From UJ101 sp047975265 (GTDB taxonomy: Bacteria > Bacteroidota > Bacteroidia > Flavobacteriales > UJ101), in contig JBKEDE010000014.1 in the NCBI GenBank assembly GCA_047975265.1, positions 1-64,000 on the forward strand: a stretch of 64,000 nt of DNA. Reading direction: 5' to 3'. The notes below the pieces were generated by a model. The model was given only the letters and a program-made list of their open reading frames with translations, had not been told where the DNA came from and made no database searches. The position numbers and the translations under genes were made by a program. Positions 7,885 to 16,347 of the stretch are shown piece after piece. Within the stretch, counting starts at the first letter, position 1. Each line of letters starts with the position of its first letter.

Positions 7885-10068
7885 TTACATTTTCTTTTTG
7901 GAAGGTAAGTGTTCATAACCCATATTAAAAAATAAGAATGCCCATTTATCAGCACTTTCTTCAATTTGTTTTGAAATAGGTTTTCCTGCTCCGTGTCCTG
8001 CATCTTTCTCAATACGAATTAATACCGGATTATCTCCTTTATGTTTTTCCTGCATTTCTGCAATAAATTTAAAAGAATGAGCAGGGACAACACGGTCATC
8101 ATGATCTGCGGTTAGAACCATCGTTGATGGATATTGAGTACCGGATTTTACATTATGTAAAGGAGAATAGCCTTTTAAATATTTAAACATTTCAGGATTA
8201 TCGTCAGAACGACCGTATTCATCTGCCCAACCCCATCCGATGGTAAATGTATGGTATTTCAGCATATCCATTACACCTACTGCAGGAAAGGCTACTTGGT
8301 ATAAATCAGGTCTTTGAGTCATACAAGCACCTACCAATAAACCGCCGTTTGAACCTCCGGCTATCGCCAGTTTTTCTTTTCGGGTATATTTTTGGTCGAT
8401 TAAATATTCTGCAGCGGCAATAAAATCATCAAAAACGTTTTGTTTTTTCATCAACATTCCGGCTTTATGCCATTCTGCCCCAAATTCTCCGCCTCCCCTT
8501 AAATTAGGAATGGCATAAACACCTCCTTTTTCTAAAAAGGGAATAAAACTTGTTCTGAAAGAAGGAACAATATTGATATTAAATCCTCCGTAAGCATATA
8601 AATAAGTAGGATTATCACTATTTAAATTCAATCCTTTTTTGTATGTAATAAACATCGGTATTTTAGTGCCGTCTTTGCTGTTATACCAAACTTGTTTGGT
8701 TTCGTAATCTTCCGGATTAAATTTTAACTTAGGCTGAAAATACAATGTACTCTTTCCTGATTCTATGTTGTATTCCAATATGGTTGTAGGATAGGTGAAT
8801 GAAGTAAAATAATAAAACAATGAGGTATCTTCATCTTCACCATTAAATCCTCCTGCCGTTCCAATTCCGGGAAGTTGGATTTCTTTTTTTGATTTTCCAT
8901 CCAAATCCAATTGGTAAATTTTTGTAGAAGCATTTTCTAAATAATTGGCAAACAATTTACCTCCTGCAAAACTTACGTTTTCTAATAAAGAGGCTGTTTC
9001 AGGAATGATTTCTTTCCAATCACCTTCTTCGTAATGGTTTATATCAAAGGCTACCAAACGTTTGTTAGAGGCTTTGTAGTCCGTCAGAAGATAAAATATG
9101 CCGTTTTTAACATCTGCTATGCTGTTTTCAGATTCAAAATTGTCCATAACGGTTTTCCAGTCAATTTTTTTCAATTCATCCGTAGCCTTAGCAATATTGA
9201 TTTTGTTTCCTCCGGTACCTTGTGCAGAGGAGAGAATAAAATAGTCTTCATCTTCGCTTACGGTAATATAATTATACGTTTCAGGTTCAGAATCTACATA
9301 AACCAAAATATCCTGCTCTTGAGGAGTTCCCAATTTGTGGTAATAAACAGAATGAAATTCATTTTTTTCTGATAATTCAGATCCTTTGGATTTTGGAAAT
9401 CTTGAATAAAAAAAACCGTCTTTGTACCATGAGGCTGCCGAAAATTTTACTTGTTCAATAACATCGTTCAAATATTTGTTGGTTTCAACGCTTTTGATTT
9501 TAATGGTTTTCCAATCACTTCCGGCTTCGTTAATTCCTATGGACACTAATTTTTTATCGTTCGAAAAAGTCTCAACATTGGCAGAAGTCGTTCCCTTTTC
9601 AGACATAGCATTAGGATCTAAAAAAATAATTTCTTTCCCGTCTTTTCCTTTTTTATAATAGGTAACGGATTGGTTTTGCAAACCATCGTTTTTACTGATA
9701 AAATAATAGTCGCCTTTTTTATAAGGTAGCCCGACACGTTCGTATTGTAACAGTTCTTTTAAGCGGTTTTCCAACTCTTTTTTATAAGGAATTTGGTTTA
9801 AAAAATTTTGTACCAGCATATTTTGTTCATCTACCCACTTTTCCGTTTCCTTACTTCGGTCGTCTTCCAACCACTGATAAGGATCGGCAACCTTTACCGT
9901 TCCGTTTAAATATGAATCATAAACCGTTGTATCTTTTTTAGAATCAGGATATTTTAATTCGATGGTGTTTAGGTTTTTCACTTCAGATAATTTGGACACT
10001 TTCTTTTCTTCTTTTTTATTACAAGAGGTCAATAAAATAAGACCTGTTAATAGCATTATTCTTTTCAT
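7885..10068 (-). CDS. Prolyl oligopeptidase family lipoprotein (S9A)
   Basis: A 727-residue serine peptidase cleaving after proline in short peptides. The N-terminus is a lipoprotein signal (LLTGLILLTSCNKKEEKK; lipobox TSC), so it is exported and lipid-anchored. A seven-bladed propeller spans roughly residues 80-470 and is followed by the alpha/beta hydrolase. The catalytic Ser is residue 573 in GGSNGGLLVGA, the Asp lies in DHDDRVVPAHS (about 657-658) and His692 in GHGAGKP. All three are present, so it should be active. Its start overlaps the stop of the CYTH gene by 4 bases, giving a two-gene operon. Confidence 0.92.
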   Translation of the reverse strand: MKRIMLLTGLILLTSCNKKEEKKVSKLSEVKNLNTIELKYPDSKKDTTVYDSYLNGTVKVADPYQWLEDDRSKETEKWVDEQNMLVQNFLNQIPYKKELENRLKELLQYERVGLPYKKGDYYFISKNDGLQNQSVTYYKKGKDGKEIIFLDPNAMSEKGTTSANVETFSNDKKLVSIGINEAGSDWKTIKIKSVETNKYLNDVIEQVKFSAASWYKDGFFYSRFPKSKGSELSEKNEFHSVYYHKLGTPQEQDILVYVDSEPETYNYITVSEDEDYFILSSAQGTGGNKINIAKATDELKKIDWKTVMDNFESENSIADVKNGIFYLLTDYKASNKRLVAFDINHYEEGDWKEIIPETASLLENVSFAGGKLFANYLENASTKIYQLDLDGKSKKEIQLPGIGTAGGFNGEDEDTSLFYYFTSFTYPTTILEYNIESGKSTLYFQPKLKFNPEDYETKQVWYNSKDGTKIPMFITYKKGLNLNSDNPTYLYAYGGFNINIVPSFRTSFIPFLEKGGVYAIPNLRGGGEFGAEWHKAGMLMKKQNVFDDFIAAAEYLIDQKYTRKEKLAIAGGSNGGLLVGACMTQRPDLYQVAFPAVGVMDMLKYHTFTIGWGWADEYGRSDDNPEMFKYLKGYSPLHNVKSGTQYPSTMVLTADHDDRVVPAHSFKFIAEMQEKHKGDNPVLIRIEKDAGHGAGKPISKQIEESADKWAFLFFNMGYEHLPSKKKM

Positions 10069-10538
10069 TTATTCCAATTTTTATAAGGATTTTGGCTAAT
10101 ATACGAATTATAATATTTAAAGTCTCCCGTAACTTCTTTGAGAATCCATTCTGGAAAGTTTATGTATTCATTTTTGTCTTTCAACTCAACTTCAGCTAAA
10201 ACAAGTCCTTTGTTTTCTCCTAAAAATTCATCGACCTCAAATACATGATTTTCATGTATAATTTCATGCCGAATTTTTTCAATGGGTTTCTCTTCGCAAA
10301 GAAGAAGTAGGTTTTCTCCTTCATGGAGAGGAATTTCTTTTTCCCATTCAAAACGTTCTAAACCATCTTTTGAAGATTTCCCTTTTATAGTAATCCAATC
10401 TCTTTGATTATTGATGCGGATACGCACGGTACGTTCGGGGTCAGTGTTTAAATAACCCTGCTTGATACAGGTAGATTTATGAATGAAGTTTTTAAAATCA
10501 TTTAAAACTAAAAATTTGCGTTCAATTTCAATATTCAT
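10065..10538 (-). CDS. CYTH-domain protein (triphosphate tunnel enzyme)
   Basis: 157 residues starting MNIEIERKFLV, which carries the ExExK signature of the CYTH superfamily. It is followed by RTVRIRINNQ and WITIKGKSSKDG, and by acidic strands in FEVDEFLGE and VLAEVEL that line the metal-binding tunnel. Single-domain bacterial CYTH proteins usually hydrolyse inorganic triphosphate or bind nucleotides; a thiamine triphosphatase or adenylate cyclase activity is less likely here. It is translationally coupled to the downstream peptidase gene. Confidence 0.87.
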   Translation of the reverse strand: MNIEIERKFLVLNDFKNFIHKSTCIKQGYLNTDPERTVRIRINNQRDWITIKGKSSKDGLERFEWEKEIPLHEGENLLLLCEEKPIEKIRHEIIHENHVFEVDEFLGENKGLVLAEVELKDKNEYINFPEWILKEVTGDFKYYNSYISQNPYKNWNK

Positions 10539-10596
10539 AAAAAAATAAGTAAGTGTTGGTGTAAAAATAGTAATTTTAGCGAAAAAGAAACTTGTT

Positions 10597-11142
10597 TTGA
10601 GAAAAGCAGAATTAAGAAAAATCTATATACAAAAAAGAAAAGAGTTAAGTGAAGAACAAGTCCGCTTAAAAAGTTTGGATCTTTTAAGACAATTGAAGGA
10701 AACCTCAATTTTTGAAAATCAGATATTTCATGTTTTTATTTCAATAGAAAAATTACATGAAGTTTTTACCTGGGTTTTAATTGAATTTTTAAGAATGAAA
10801 AAGAAAACGATTGTAGTCAGTAGCTGTGAGTTTAAAACCACAACGTTAAATCATTTTGTGTTAGATAAAACAACCATTCTGAAAGAAAATAGTTACGGAG
10901 TTCCTGAACCGATTGGAGCAAGGCAAATTGATCCCAAAAAATTAGATGTAGTTTTTGTTCCGTTGTTAATTTCAGATAAAGAAAACTACAGAGTGGGGTA
11001 TGGCAAAGGATATTATGATCGGTTTTTGGCAGAATGCAGAGAAGATATACAAACGATTGGATTAAACTTTTTTGAGCCTATTGAAAAAATTGAGGACATT
11101 AATGAATATGATATTCCGCTTAAAAAGGTTTTGTATGGATGA
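10597..11142 (+). CDS. 5-formyltetrahydrofolate cyclo-ligase
   Basis: A 181-residue cytosolic enzyme converting 5-formyl-THF and ATP to 5,10-methenyl-THF. The N-terminus MRKAELRKIYIQKRKEL and the C-terminal signature VGYGKGYYDRFLAE (nucleotide and folate binding) are diagnostic. Translation appears to start at TTG (10597-10599), since no in-frame ATG precedes the conserved N-terminus. The divergent gap to the CYTH gene is short (58 bp). It runs singly and converges with the deoC unit. Confidence 0.92.
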   Translation: MRKAELRKIYIQKRKELSEEQVRLKSLDLLRQLKETSIFENQIFHVFISIEKLHEVFTWVLIEFLRMKKKTIVVSSCEFKTTTLNHFVLDKTTILKENSYGVPEPIGARQIDPKKLDVVFVPLLISDKENYRVGYGKGYYDRFLAECREDIQTIGLNFFEPIEKIEDINEYDIPLKKVLYG

Positions 11143-11172
11143 TTTTTTTATATTTTTTTAAAGAAAAAGGGT

Positions 11173-11274
11173 TTACTTCCATAAAGACATGATTTCTTTA
11201 CCAGCTTCTAAAACAATTTTAATGGTATGGAAAAGAAACTCATTTATATGCTCATCAAGTGATTTAATAATCAT
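11173..11274 (-). CDS. Possible 33-residue protein coupled to deoC
   Basis: An ATG at 11272-11274 overlaps the last codons of deoC (the deoC stop is at 11264-11266) and opens a 33-codon frame ending at 11173. The translation begins MIIKSLDEHINEFLF and ends EAGKEIMSLWK, a plausible amphipathic helix. Overlapping starts of this kind are common in true operons here, but the frame is short enough to occur by chance. No function can be assigned. Confidence 0.35.
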   Translation of the reverse strand: MIIKSLDEHINEFLFHTIKIVLEAGKEIMSLWK

Positions 11275-12007
11275 TTTCTGATAAGTCTCCTTGTGCCAAA
11301 GATAAAGCAGAAGAAGTTCCGATGCGGGTAACGCCTAATTCAATCATTTTTTTTGCATCTTCCGGAGTGCGGACGCCTCCGGCGGCTTTGATTGAAAGAG
11401 ATCCTGCATTTTTTTTCATAATTTGGATTCCTTCAAAAGTAGCTCCGGATGGTTTTCCATCTTCGGTAGGATAAAATCCGGTTGAAGATTTAACAAAAAT
11501 TTTTTCAGCATCTTTATTTCCAAAATTAGAAATAACTACGTTTCGAATTAATGAGGTAATGGAAGCTATTTGTTCATCAGTTAAGGCAGCGATTTCAATA
11601 ATCCATTTGGCTATTTTTCCATTTTCCAAACAAATTTTGGTTCCGTGATAAATTTCTTCTTTAACGGTAATTAAATCTTCTTTTTTGAATGCTTCGTAAT
11701 TAACCACAAAATCCAATTCATCTGCTCCGTCTTCGATGGCTTTTTGGGCTTCTTTTAATTTATTGTCAATGGAAGCGGTACCTTCATGAAATCCTATAAC
11801 GGTTCCTACTAAAACATCCGAATTTGCATGATCAATCATTTCACGTCCTAATTTTACAAAATCAGGGCGTATCATAACCAGTTTAAAATGGTATTTAATA
11901 GCTTCCTGAATTAATTCTTCTACTTTTTTTTGAGTCTGTTCTTGTGTTAGACTTGCCTGATTGGGGGTTTTTAAATACGTCGAATCTAAAAATTCGTTTA
12001 ATTTCAT
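11264..12007 (-). CDS. deoC: Deoxyribose-phosphate aldolase
   Basis: A 247-residue class I aldolase splitting 2-deoxyribose 5-phosphate into acetaldehyde and glyceraldehyde 3-phosphate (deoxynucleoside salvage). Visible are the barrel strand DELDFVVNYEAF, the Schiff-base Lys in KIFVKSSTGFYP and the second active-site Lys in SIKAAGGVRT. It lies 3 bp after the Lrp-type regulator gene, so the two are one transcript. Confidence 0.94.
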   Translation of the reverse strand: MKLNEFLDSTYLKTPNQASLTQEQTQKKVEELIQEAIKYHFKLVMIRPDFVKLGREMIDHANSDVLVGTVIGFHEGTASIDNKLKEAQKAIEDGADELDFVVNYEAFKKEDLITVKEEIYHGTKICLENGKIAKWIIEIAALTDEQIASITSLIRNVVISNFGNKDAEKIFVKSSTGFYPTEDGKPSGATFEGIQIMKKNAGSLSIKAAGGVRTPEDAKKMIELGVTRIGTSSALSLAQGDLSENDY

Positions 12008-12010
12008 ATC

Positions 12011-12484
12011 CTAAAATTTTAGTTGTCGATTAATTTTTTGTTCTAATGATATAATGGTTTCGGTTCTGACAATTCCTTTAATACTTTGTATAGAACCGTT
12101 CAAAACACTCATCAAATGATTATTGTCTTTACATAAAACTTTTGCAAAGATAGCATAATTTCCCGTAGTATAATGAGCTTCGATTACTTCCGGTATATTT
12201 TTAATTGATGAAATAACGTTGGCATAACTGCTTGATTTGTCTAAATAAATTCCGATAAAAGCAATGGTTGAGTAGCCTATTACGTTAGGATTAAACTCCA
12301 TACGGCTTCCTGTAATCAATCCCGATTCTTCTAATTTTTGGATTCTTTGGTGAATTGCAGTAGGAGATACACCTACAATTTTGGCTATTTTAGCTATAGG
12401 CTGACGTGCATTATCCGATAAATTATTTAAAATAATTTTATCGATTCCGTCTAATATAATTGTATGTTGATCTTTATATTTCAT
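12011..12484 (-). CDS. Lrp/AsnC-family transcriptional regulator
   Basis: A 157-residue protein with an N-terminal winged HTH (LDGIDKIILNNLSDNARQP, then VGVSPTAIHQRIQKLEESG, residues about 8-60) and a C-terminal RAM/AsnC effector domain. Members bind amino acids and form octamers. The ligand is unknown. It is packed between the cco accessory genes and deoC with only 3 bp on each side, so it may be read with the cbb3 assembly genes. Confidence 0.92.
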   Translation of the reverse strand: MKYKDQHTIILDGIDKIILNNLSDNARQPIAKIAKIVGVSPTAIHQRIQKLEESGLITGSRMEFNPNVIGYSTIAFIGIYLDKSSSYANVISSIKNIPEVIEAHYTTGNYAIFAKVLCKDNNHLMSVLNGSIQSIKGIVRTETIISLEQKINRQLKF

Positions 12485-12487
12485 AAT

Positions 12488-13168
12488 TTAATGACAACTG
12501 TGACCGTTTAAAAGCATGGGTGAATTTATTCCTCTCCAAATAAACAAAATTCCGACAAAAATCACAATAAACGGTAAAATACGTTCTATTTTGTGTCTCC
12601 AGTTCATACCGGCATAATTTCCTATTAAAACCGCTGAGAACATTAAAGGAATTGTGCCTACTCCGAATAATAACATAAAAAAAGAAGAATTTAAAACACT
12701 TCCGGCTACAATTGATGCAGTTAAAGCAGTGTAAACCATGCCACAAGGTAATAATCCATTTAATAATCCGATAATCATAAAACTGGAATAGTTGGATCGT
12801 TTAATATAATGTGAAAGTTTGGTTTTTAATTTAATAACGCCTTTATTAATAGGAGTAAAAAGGAAGGTTGTTTGAATTTTCTCTAATGAAAATAATACGG
12901 AAATAATTAATAAAATACCTGTTATGATACTAATTTTACCCTGCAATCCGATAATATTAAAACTTTTGCCCACCAATCCGGAAAAAATACCCAAAACAGA
13001 GTAGGTAACAATACGTCCTGTTTGGTATAGAAGATTTTGAATAAGCAATTTGTTTTTATAACGTTTGTCTATGGATAAAGTAAAGGCAATAGGTCCGCAC
13101 ATTCCCAAACAATGTAGACTCCCTCCTAAGCCTAATAATAAAGCAGATATAATAATTTTTATTTCCAT
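12488..13168 (-). CDS. TauE/SafE-like membrane protein of the cbb3 locus
   Basis: A 226-residue protein with about six helices. It contains the signature LHCLGMCGPIAFTLS (residues about 18-32) and a second LLNGLLPCGMVYTALTAS repeat, which define the UreH/DsbD-like sulfite exporter group. Members are regularly found after ccoGH in Bacteroidota and are thought to support metal or copper handling for cbb3 oxidase (established by context only). It overlaps the FixH-like gene by 10 bases, and the C-terminus ends in a His/Cys pair (GHSCH) that could bind metal. Confidence 0.85.
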   Translation of the reverse strand: MEIKIIISALLLGLGGSLHCLGMCGPIAFTLSIDKRYKNKLLIQNLLYQTGRIVTYSVLGIFSGLVGKSFNIIGLQGKISIITGILLIISVLFSLEKIQTTFLFTPINKGVIKLKTKLSHYIKRSNYSSFMIIGLLNGLLPCGMVYTALTASIVAGSVLNSSFFMLLFGVGTIPLMFSAVLIGNYAGMNWRHKIERILPFIVIFVGILFIWRGINSPMLLNGHSCH

Positions 13169-13596
13169 TGAATGTCTTGAACCGTTAAATAACTATCTGA
13201 TTTATCTTCCCAAGAAATGGTTATTTTATAAACCCCTGAAGTTAATTCGTTACGCGGAATTAACATAAAATCTTCTCCTGAAAACTGAATATCAAATTTT
13301 CGATCCATTTTTGAATCGGAATAACGCATTAAAGATACCGTTCCCTCCGTATTTTCTTTTTTAAATTGTGATGGAAAAATAATTTTTAATCCAAATTTAT
13401 CACTTTCAAAGCGGATAGGTTTTTTTAATTCTTTGGCATTTTTTGTTTTTCGCAAATCTTCCCGACTTGAAATGTCTTTTTCATAATAATTTTCTTCTTC
13501 AATTTCTCCCGGATTTGCAAAGATAACCACAGAAGCTATTGTAATACAAAAAATACCCAATACTAAACCTGCTCCGATTCCCCAATTTATTTTCAT
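13159..13596 (-). CDS. ccoH: FixH/CcoH-like cbb3 assembly protein
   Basis: A 145-residue membrane-anchored periplasmic protein. One N-terminal helix (about residues 4-27) is followed by a beta-rich domain with the FixH features VVIFANPGEIEEENYYEKD and YKITISWEDKS. CcoH/FixH interacts with CcoP or CcoN during oxidase maturation. It is 10 bp downstream of ccoG and overlaps the next gene by 10 bases. Assignment rests on fold-level motifs and position, because the family diverges quickly. Confidence 0.85.
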   Translation of the reverse strand: MKINWGIGAGLVLGIFCITIASVVIFANPGEIEEENYYEKDISSREDLRKTKNAKELKKPIRFESDKFGLKIIFPSQFKKENTEGTVSLMRYSDSKMDRKFDIQFSGEDFMLIPRNELTSGVYKITISWEDKSDSYLTVQDIQWK

Positions 13597-13606
13597 ATTC
13601 CTTTTG

Positions 13607-15043
13607 TTATGGTTTGTTATATTTAACTGTTTTCGTGTCGATTAATTCATGAGTTATATTGTTATAAACTTCTATTTTTAATTCTTTTGATCCCAATAAT
13701 CGAGATTGTCTGACAGAAGCTTTGAATTTCCCTTTAACGGTTTCCTGAGGAATCAGTTCTACAATTTCGTCATCATCGTTCATAATATTAATTCCTCCTC
13801 TAGGGTCTACCAACTTGAATTTTAGCTGAGTAGAATCTGCCGTTTTATTTGTTACAATAAATTCATACGTATTGATAATATGATTTCCTTTTGTTTCATA
13901 CGCTTTTGTATTGCCTCGTTGGTGAAATATTTTCACTTCATAACTGCTTCTCATAAAAAGAAGACTACTTAAAATACCAATTAATACAATCAATAAAACC
14001 GTATAGGCTTTGGATCGGAAAGTGAAACGAGGACGGGTTTCATTTGAAATACTGAACACGGAAGCATAACGAATTAATCCAGTTTTAAACCCTGTTTTTT
14101 CCATAACCTCATCACATGCATCCATACAAGCGGTACAGTTAACGCATTCCAACTGAGTTCCGTTGCGAATATCGATTCCGGTTGGGCAGACTACAACGCA
14201 TTGGTTGCAATCAATACAATCCCCAATTCCTTCTGCCTTACGATCGACCGACTTTCTGAATGTTGCTCTCCCTTTTGTGCCTTCTCCTCTTTTGTAATCA
14301 TAAGCTACAACAATCGTATCTTGGTCAATTAAAACACCTTGTAATCTTCCGTAAGGGCAAACCATTGTGCAGGCTTGCTCTCTAAACCAAGCAAAAACAA
14401 AATAAAATACACTTGTAAAGATAAGCAATCCAAAAAAGAGTTCGATATGTTCCAAAGGACCATCGGTTATATATTTCAAAACACGTTCTGTTCCAATCAC
14501 ATACATTAAAAAAATATTGGAAATAATGAATGATATGAAAGCAAAAACAGACCACTTCAAGCCTCTTTTCCATGCTTTTTCAGCGTTCCACTCCTGACGA
14601 TCCAGTTTCATTTGTTTGTTGCGGTCTCCTTCAATGGCATATTCGATTTTTCTAAAAACCATTTCCATAAAAATGGTTTGCGGGCATATCCATCCACAAA
14701 AAAGGCGTCCGTAAACGACTGTAAAAAGTATAATGAATACCAGTGAAGTAACCATTGCTATGGCAAAAAGAAAAAAATCTTGTGTAAAAAACATAAATCC
14801 AAAAATGGAGAACTTACGATCAATTATATTAAGCATAATAAATTGATTTTTTAAGCCGGGTATAATGAAATGTAAGAAAGGCGTAACGAATAATATAAAT
14901 AATAAAACATAACTTACATAGGTTCTGTAATTGGTGTATTTTCCTTTGGGTTTTTTAGGGTAAACCCATTGGCGTTTTCCGTCCATATCCATAGTAGACA
15001 CGTGGTCTCTAAAGGATTCTTCTTCTATGTGTTCGGGTTTCAT
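13607..15043 (-). CDS. ccoG: CcoG polyferredoxin for cbb3 oxidase copper handling
   Basis: A 478-residue inner-membrane protein with four to five helices. Cysteine motifs appear in the order LFCGWICPQTIF, ACTMVCPYGRLQ, then two [4Fe-4S] ferredoxin motifs (GDCIDCNQCVVVCPTG and LECVNCTACMDACDEV). A C-terminal periplasmic Ig-like domain (roughly residues 370-478) follows. CcoG reduces copper(II) so Cu(I) can be delivered to the CuB site. It follows a terminator-like hairpin after ccoP and leads the ccoG-ccoH-TauE group. Confidence 0.95.
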   Translation of the reverse strand: MKPEHIEEESFRDHVSTMDMDGKRQWVYPKKPKGKYTNYRTYVSYVLLFILFVTPFLHFIIPGLKNQFIMLNIIDRKFSIFGFMFFTQDFFLFAIAMVTSLVFIILFTVVYGRLFCGWICPQTIFMEMVFRKIEYAIEGDRNKQMKLDRQEWNAEKAWKRGLKWSVFAFISFIISNIFLMYVIGTERVLKYITDGPLEHIELFFGLLIFTSVFYFVFAWFREQACTMVCPYGRLQGVLIDQDTIVVAYDYKRGEGTKGRATFRKSVDRKAEGIGDCIDCNQCVVVCPTGIDIRNGTQLECVNCTACMDACDEVMEKTGFKTGLIRYASVFSISNETRPRFTFRSKAYTVLLIVLIGILSSLLFMRSSYEVKIFHQRGNTKAYETKGNHIINTYEFIVTNKTADSTQLKFKLVDPRGGINIMNDDDEIVELIPQETVKGKFKASVRQSRLLGSKELKIEVYNNITHELIDTKTVKYNKP

Positions 15044-15074
15044 TATTTATCTTTTTTGTAAAGTTACAATAAAA

Positions 15075-15103
15075 AAAAAGCACTCCATAATGAAGTGCTT
15101 TTT
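15075..15103 (-). terminator. Hairpin terminator between ccoP and ccoG
   Basis: AAAAAGCACT (15075-15084) pairs with AGTGCTTTTT (15094-15103) around a short loop. It ends the ccoS-ccoP transcript in part and separates it from ccoG. On the minus strand it is followed by a T-run. Confidence 0.75.
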
Positions 15104-15119
15104 TTATTTGTTTTTTAAA

Positions 15120-16148
15120 TCAAACTTTTGGTTGGGTAGTTGTTTCTGTAACTTGCTCTACTGCCTTAGGAGCAATAGAATCAGATGTTTCTCCTGTTGC
15201 AGGTTGCTCGTTGGCATCAAGTTGCTCCGCTGGTGTTTGTTGTTCATTCTCCTGTTGGTTAGACTCAGCAGGCTGTTTGCTAACATTACTACCATCGACC
15301 CAAGGAGCTAAAGTTCCTTCAGGAGCCTTTGGATTTCCAGGAGGTTTTACACCTCTTAAACTCTGAATATAAGCAGCTACTTGTTCAATTTCTTCGGTGG
15401 AAAGGTCTCCGTTTTCTCCAAAAGCGACCATAGCCGATCCGTCAACTCCTTTCCAAACGGTTGCTACAATATTGGTATATAAATCGTCCGTCATCTGGTT
15501 TTTCCAATAATCATCGGTTAAATTAGGACCTGCACCCCCTGCACCTCCTGTTGCATGACAGGTTACACATTTGCCTTCATATAAAACTTGTCCTGCAGGG
15601 ATTTTACCTTCATTCAAAGTTGTTTCTGCAATAAATTGATCGTAAGTTGGTGGAACATAATTTTTTTCGAAATCAGCGACAGCTGTTTCATATTCTACCG
15701 GAGGATTAGCCCAATCACTTGAGAGAACGAATACACTGTAAATAACGGCATAAATGATGGTTGCATAAAAAATGCCCAACCACCAGTTCGGTAAATTGTT
15801 GTCTAATTCTGTGATACCATCAAAACCATGGTCGATAACAAGTTCTCGTTCTTCTTTCTCAGATTGTTTTCTGAAAGCACTGTCATAAATGGATTGAAAA
15901 AAGGATTTGTCCTTTTCTTTTAATGCTTTCTTTTTCTCTTCTTCAGGAAGAATGCTGATTTTGTAATTTTCGATAACACGATCTAAAGCATCTATAATGA
16001 ATAGTAAAAGTGTTGCGATAATCAAGGTTCCCAATACGTAGGTGTTGGTAATATCAAATTCTTCTTTACTGTCTGAAACAAAATAAAATGTTCCAATAAT
16101 TAACCCTAAAACGATTGGAATTAATATAAATAATGGAATTCTTTTCAT
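15120..16148 (-). CDS. ccoP: CcoP cytochrome c subunit with one haem motif
   Basis: A 342-residue membrane-bound cytochrome subunit that feeds electrons to CcoO. It has two N-terminal helices (about residues 5-24 and 36-55), a third at NLPNWWLGIFYATIIYAV, then a cytochrome c domain with a single CxxCH (GKCVTCHATGG), a Met ligand in GSAMVAF and the TEEIEQVAAYIQSL helix. Canonical proteobacterial CcoP carries two haems; here the first cytochrome domain is absent, as in other Bacteroidota. The last 60 residues are Gln/Glu/Thr/Pro-rich and look disordered. Its start overlaps ccoQ by 4 bases. Confidence 0.94.
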   Translation of the reverse strand: MKRIPLFILIPIVLGLIIGTFYFVSDSKEEFDITNTYVLGTLIIATLLLFIIDALDRVIENYKISILPEEEKKKALKEKDKSFFQSIYDSAFRKQSEKEERELVIDHGFDGITELDNNLPNWWLGIFYATIIYAVIYSVFVLSSDWANPPVEYETAVADFEKNYVPPTYDQFIAETTLNEGKIPAGQVLYEGKCVTCHATGGAGGAGPNLTDDYWKNQMTDDLYTNIVATVWKGVDGSAMVAFGENGDLSTEEIEQVAAYIQSLRGVKPPGNPKAPEGTLAPWVDGSNVSKQPAESNQQENEQQTPAEQLDANEQPATGETSDSIAPKAVEQVTETTTQPKV

Positions 16149-16336
16149 AATTGTTCTTTTTTATTTTTGTCTTCTAAATCTAATGGTAGTTCACTTTCGT
16201 TTTTATAAAATCCTTTAGGTTTTGAAAAAACGGTATATAACAATATTGAAAAAGTAATGAAAAATAATACCAATACGATGATTGATGTTATATCACCTCC
16301 TCCTTCTACTAAATATCTTTGAACATATTTTCCCAT
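16145..16336 (-). CDS. ccoQ: CcoQ-like small subunit
   Basis: 63 residues with one transmembrane helix (about residues 17-38) and a C-terminal tail beginning SKPKGFYKNESELPL, a typical FixQ/CcoQ end. CcoQ stabilises the assembled cbb3 complex. It lies between ccoNO (11 bp upstream) and ccoP (4-base overlap), exactly the canonical order. The assignment is by size, topology and position. Confidence 0.85.
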   Translation of the reverse strand: MGKYVQRYLVEGGGDITSIIVLVLFFITFSILLYTVFSKPKGFYKNESELPLDLEDKNKKEQL

Positions 16337-16347
16337 TGTTGTCCGAT

